The notes under the pieces: generated by a model
What the model was told of the DNA's origin: nothing
The model's input: the letters and a program-made list of their open reading frames with translations, nothing else
Databases searched by the model: none
Origin: Psilocybe azurescens
Lineage: Eukaryota; Basidiomycota; Agaricomycetes; Agaricales; Agrocybaceae
Direction of reading: 5' to 3'
DNA length: 64,000 nt
Assembly: GCA_023853785.1 (NCBI GenBank)
Contig: JAJIRX010000711.1
Location: forward strand, 124,001-188,000
Translations under genes and position numbers: made by a program
Shown here: one piece after another, positions 59,880-64,000 of the stretch
How positions within the stretch are numbered: the first letter of the stretch is position 1
Layout of the letters: each line of letters starts with the position of its first letter

Positions 59880-61240
59880 ATGAACCCGTGGTTCATCTGG
59901 AGCGCCATTTTCAATACAGCAAGGTACGCAAAACTAAATATTAACTTCACGTTCACAGAAATTGACATCGGAAAAGACTGTCAACAGCTCTCCAAATCCT
60001 CATTTTTCTTCCATTGACATTGGCGACTATATCCAATGAAGCCTTTCTCTTACTCTCGCTTATGTTGGCCGTTCATTCTCTCATTCATGGAACTATGAGT
60101 CTCTTCTGGGGCTCACATGCACTCTCCGTGCTGCAAGTACCAATGCATCCATTTTTACTTCTTGTTTGCTTCAACATCTTTTCATCTTCGCCCGACCCAT
60201 GGCTTATTTGGGCGGCGGAATGGTGGGGCACACTCCTCACGCTCTCAGGACCATTGTTTATTGTAATGGAGGGATTATCGAGTCTTTTGGTCGTCCAGAA
60301 GCTGGGCCAGGAAGGGAAACGGCTAGCAACCAGAGGAGAGGCATATCAGTTTGGCCTTCTAATTGCGACTTCTATTGCATATGTGGCTTCAGCATGGTGG
60401 ATCGTGGATGTAAGTTTTTCTCCGTTTGTTCTCAGGATATTGTGGCTCATTTCGTCATTTCAAGTCATACCCAACGGCAGCGTCATCGCCCCTATCTTCG
60501 ACCCTGCTTGGAGTCGCGATAACAGCATTCCTTTTCCTCACCATCATTGGCTTTGTGCTGCGCCGGACAAATATTATTGAGTCATCCGGACTGGCTGTCT
60601 TCATCGCCTACAATGTTTGGTTATGTGGCTTTGATCAAAAATCATTCACGGACCCCGCATCATCGTAGTAAGTGCAATTGTAAAGCCCTAATAAACCATT
60701 TTTTAACGCATTTCAATCAGTGCCCCTTTGTTGCCGAACATTCTTCCTCATATCCAAACACTTTTGAATTTCGTGATCAACACGCTCCCTAAACCCGTGC
60801 TTATCGCTCTCCTTTATCGGCTCTCTATTCTTCACTTGGCTTCGCGTATCCTCCCTACAATTGGTGCTGATAGCTGGGAGTCTGAAGAGGGTGTCGATGA
60901 TACATGGAGTGACAGGCCGGTGAGTCCGGCGTTCTTAAAACGATCGTTGGAAATCCTAACTAATTACAATCTAACAACTCCTTCAGACATCAATGTTAAC
61001 GCGTTTGCTGTTAACCTATCGACAGTCCATCTTCATCACTGTATATTCACATCTTCTCCGTAGGTTTCATTGGTTTTCAGCATGTTGCATCTTACTTATC
61101 ATCTATGATCTAGTATTGGACCATTCGTCTCAAATATGGTGGAGATGGATGAACATCTTTTCACTCTGGTCATATGGTCAGTAGAGCTCATTGTCAGCTC
61201 TGAGGACGATATTGCCGAAAAGGAGTGGAAAGTCGACTAA
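59880..61240 (+). CDS. ICE2: ICE2-family ER membrane protein
   Basis: A short first exon (MNPWFIWSAIFNTAR, 59880-59926) leads into about eight hydrophobic segments: TALQILIFLPLTLAT, FLLLSLMLAVHSLIHG, WGTLLTLSGPLFIVMEG, FGLLIATSIAYVASAWW, LLGVAITAFLFLTIIGFVL, LAVFIAYNVWLCGF, and the family signature near the end NTLPKPVLIALLYRLSILH with RILPTIG. Yeast Ice2 shapes cortical ER and lipid homeostasis in the ER membrane. The 3' exon (IWWRWMNIF..) needs one more T in the T4 run 61158-61161 to reach SVELIVSSEDD and the stop at 61240. Product about 400 residues. Confidence 0.82.
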
Positions 61241-61365
61241 TATATTAGACTGTGCACGTCGTCTCTGCATCGCTCAATACTACAACAGGACAATACCATC
61301 AATTTATGTACATTTGCCTCAGCCCAATCAATATCGACAGCATGACACTATCAATACATTTGTCC

Positions 61366-62051
61366 CTAAGTATTCGCCTTCCATTCAGCTTCATTATCAT
61401 CCTCTCCTTCATAATATTCTCGTTTCCATATCTGTGCTTTGCGTTTAACTTCTTCTAGAATCTCCTCGCAGGCAACGAAGGCCTCTTTTCTATGTGGCGA
61501 GGAAACCGCAATCACTTCAAGGATCTTAGACACTCACCACCACCTCAGTTAATATTCCAATAACGTACCGATGGAAGGCTCCCCGATAGGCACTGTACCA
61601 AGGCGATGGTGGATGGCACATCTTATCAAAGGTTGGGCGACAATTGAGTCTGCTTGTGGTTGGTGTTCTGAACGTGAAGCCCCTGTAATCGCGATATGCC
61701 CAATGCTGAACATGGTCTTGATGGCTATGGCAGAGTATGCTTGATACTCGAGACGAGTCACCGTTTTCCCTATCAAACATCAGTCAAGACATCTCCTGTA
61801 TCTACTTCCCAACCTTGCGAACCTTTGAAAGAATTACGCGTTGTACCTAATAAGTTCTAGTGATCAGTTGAAGTCAGAGGTGTCAATCTAAGAAAGATTA
61901 CAAAACCAATGAAGACGGCTGTTGCGCCTGCAGTGACATCTTGCACAGATGTAGTAATCTTGTGTGTGTCCAGAGGTTCATAAGTGAGAGCACAGATAAC
62001 TTGAGAGTCTTTGAGGCTTGCTTCCACAGATGCTGCCGGTGTGAGGGCCAT
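61366..62051 (-). CDS. Molybdopterin synthase catalytic subunit (MoaE/MOCS2B)
   Basis: Exons read: ASLKDSQVICALTYEPLD, AGATAVFIGTTRNSFKG, VTRLEYQAYSAIAIK, CAIHHRLGTVPIGEPSI, IAVSSPHRKEAFVACEEILEEVKRKAQIWKREYY. These are the MoaE motifs, including the active-site lysine pair in VKRKAQIWKRE and the HRLGTVPIGE loop. The enzyme inserts two sulfurs into precursor Z (cPMP) to give molybdopterin, with a small MoaD subunit that is not in this window. Molybdenum cofactor supports nitrate reductase, sulfite oxidase and xanthine dehydrogenase. About 150 residues. Some introns begin GTTTTG or GTTCGC. It diverges from IRC3 with 100 bases between starts. Confidence 0.9.
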
Positions 62052-62151
62052 GGACTAAGAGATCGAGAGTGTGGGTAAAGTCATTTACTTGAACTTATCG
62101 CGTCGATTTGAAATTAGCCACAAGTTACTTTTGATTCAAACTGTCTATCCT
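62052..62151. promoter_or_regulatory. Very short bidirectional promoter, MoaE / IRC3
   Basis: About 100 bases between divergent start codons of the molybdopterin synthase and helicase genes; the promoters of both must overlap. No specific motif identified. Confidence 0.45.
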
Positions 62152-64000
62152 ATGCAATGCTGGAGGCGTTCTCCATGTCTCCTCCAATATCTTGCTCGAC
62201 CGGTATAGCTCTACCAACGCTCCTGTAGTCCTTCGGCCGTATCAAGAACATTGTCTAGAGGCTTGCATCGACGCTCTTTCATCTGGCTCGACGCGAATCG
62301 GTGTCTCTCTTCCTACCGGAGCAGGAAAGACGACTGTCTTCATCTCCCTTCTCTCCCGCATTTCCCCGCCGCCAGGAAACCAGGAAGCTAACAAATCTCT
62401 CATCATAGTCAATACCATCGAACTTGCTCGGCAGTCTGCTGCTCGTGTCGCGAACCTTTTCCCCGACTGGACTGTGGAGATTGAGCAAGGTACAAAGCAC
62501 CAGGCGACTGGTTTAGCAGACGTGTATGTAACCAAACATCTCTGTAACTTAGTTTGTTGACCGAACTCTTTTCTTTCTAAAGTACTGTTGCAACGTATCA
62601 AACGCTCAATAATGCACAGCGCGCGCTCAAATTCGACCCCAAGAAACTAAAGGCTGTCATTGTTGATGAAGCCCATCACGCTGCTGCTCCTTCGTAAGCC
62701 CTTTCAGTGCGTTTATTTTGGCATGAATAATATTTAATCTTTTCCTCTGAAGATACCGTCGACTATTGGCTAGATTCCACTCTGAAATTATAATCGATCC
62801 GGAAGTAGAAGGAAGTAGAGGACATGATCTAAATGGTCCAGATGCAATAGCAAGGGCAGACATCAAGATCAACGAACCAGACTCTGAAGTAAGTGCAGAG
62901 CACAGGGTTCCTATCATCGGTTTCTCGGCGACCTTTGGACGCCATGACGGTCTGGCTTTGGGTTCGGTGTTCGAACGAATTGTGTATCACCGGGAGTTAT
63001 CAGAAATGATGCTGGAAGAATGGTACACTTCAAATGTAGTGCTCATGTAAATTTACTCATTGCCTGATTTATTTCACGTAGGCTCTGCAAAGTCCAGTTC
63101 AAGGCTGTTCAGGCAGACCTGAACCTGTCTAACGTCACGATCAATAGGGCAAACGGAGACTTCAATCCAAAAAGTCTCGCGCATGTCGTGAATACGGAAA
63201 CAATCAACAAATTAGTTGTAAAATCCTGGATTTTGCACGCATGTGAGGGTTCAAAAGGCATCGTATGATTCCAGCTTCACTGAATCAATTCAAGCTCAAG
63301 CAAAATCCACTCTCATTTTTTGCGTTAATATTGCACATGTGAATGCTTTGACAGAAACCTTTCGATCGATTGGCATTGATGCGCGTTCAATATCTGGCAA
63401 GACTCCTGCGGATTTGCGAAAATCAACTGTTCAGGCATTCAAAGATGGAGAATTTCCTGTCCTAGTCAACTGCGGTAAGACAGAACCTTTAGGCCTGACT
63501 TTCCTCAACGCAGATACTAACCGATATATATCCACAGCAATCTTGACCGAAGGCGCTGATATACCCAACATAGACTGTGTCATGATTGCTCGACCAACTA
63601 GGTCGCGCAACCTTTACGCCCAAATGGTGTGTGATGCAAATAATTTCCAGCATTTCCAATTACCAACAGTTGGAAATTTTTGCAGATTGGACGGGGCATG
63701 CGTCTCTCGCCAAGTACTGGCAAAGTAGACTGTATACTAATTGATTTCGTCGATACCCACGATCGACTAGGCCAAAATCTAGTTGTGTCGCCCTCACTCT
63801 TTGGGTTGGATCCCAATGTAATGGGAGATATCGAGCCTACTAGTACGTTACGTCTCAACTACGCTACTTGTTCCAGGCGCTGATCCACCTCACTTTTTAA
63901 AGGACGTCAAGAATCCGACGGGGAAGCACCTCAGCTGAGCATTGATATACCTGACCCATCTACTGTAACGTACACGGATTACGGAGATATCTTCTTGAAG
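62152..64000 (+). CDS. IRC3: Mitochondrial SF2 helicase IRC3, 3' end beyond the window
   Basis: Helicase motifs: [18 protein letters not shown] (Q-like), Walker [13 protein letters not shown], motif Ia [13 protein letters not shown], motif Ic [16 protein letters not shown] box [13 protein letters not shown], motif [14 protein letters not shown], then the second RecA lobe: [38 protein letters not shown], and motif [15 protein letters not shown], followed by [18 protein letters not shown]3 is a mitochondrial DNA helicase. The first residues [17 protein letters not shown] look like a presequence but join the helicase frame only if one base near 62201-62203 is surplus. The gene runs out of the window. 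About seven exons are visible. Confidence 0.88.

Overview
The window looks like nuclear chromosomal DNA of an intron-rich basidiomycete, most likely an Agaricomycete; a closer placement (for example Cantharellales) would be a guess. The reasons are genes split by many 45-70 nt introns, tight packing on both strands, proteins of typical basidiomycete families, and no operons, Shine-Dalgarno sites, insertion sequences, CRISPR arrays or recognisable tRNA/rRNA genes. Exon joins were worked out by hand from GT..AG sites and from conserved protein motifs on either side, so gene ends are firmer than every internal junction.

Layout. 0-4 kb: end of a glutathione-S-transferase-like gene and a GT31-like Golgi glycosyltransferase (+). 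4.9-9.3 kb (-): a tandem family of two related membrane-anchored proteins of unknown function plus a decayed third copy. 9.4-17 kb: two Ser/Thr-rich single-pass membrane proteins of the same architecture pointing towards each other, with an isochorismatase-family hydrolase between them. 17.9-21 kb (-): a RAB4-type GTPase and a D-serine dehydratase. 21.8-24.2 kb: a broken kinase-like gene and a RidA-type deaminase. 24.6-27.1 kb: a Dal5/allantoate-permease-type MFS transporter with microexons. 27.6-34.1 kb: RBM39/Rsd1 splicing factor, an atypical ketol-acid-reductoisomerase-like protein, an L-rhamnose-1-dehydrogenase-like SDR and a cupin. 34.4-41.7 kb: PEX16, an uncharacterised coiled-coil protein, a CorA-like transporter and RRP36. 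42.2-49.8 kb (-): an uncharacterised protein, a multi-pass membrane protein and a DUF2235 hydrolase. 50.4-55.4 kb (-): NUS1, STN1 and SEC17/alpha-SNAP. 55.5-64 kb: AGM1/PCM1, a Dug3-like amidotransferase, ICE2, MoaE and the start of IRC3.

Most genes are single-copy housekeeping functions with no pathway in common: membrane traffic (RAB4, SEC17), ER and peroxisome biogenesis (ICE2, PEX16, NUS1), telomere capping (STN1), rRNA processing (RRP36), UDP-GlcNAc supply (AGM1), molybdenum cofactor (MoaE). The accessory stretches are 4.9-17 kb, 21.8-27 kb and 30-34 kb. I see no convincing new multi-gene system. The best leads are the tandem family at 5-9 kb, the paired sensor-like membrane proteins at 9-17 kb, the atypical KARI-like gene, the microexons of the transporter and unusual 5' splice sites in RAB4.

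Important caveat: well over a dozen conserved genes, including ones expected to be essential, change reading frame by one base, mostly inside homopolymer runs. This is best explained by uncorrected sequencing or assembly indels, so many apparently broken genes here are probably intact in the organism.
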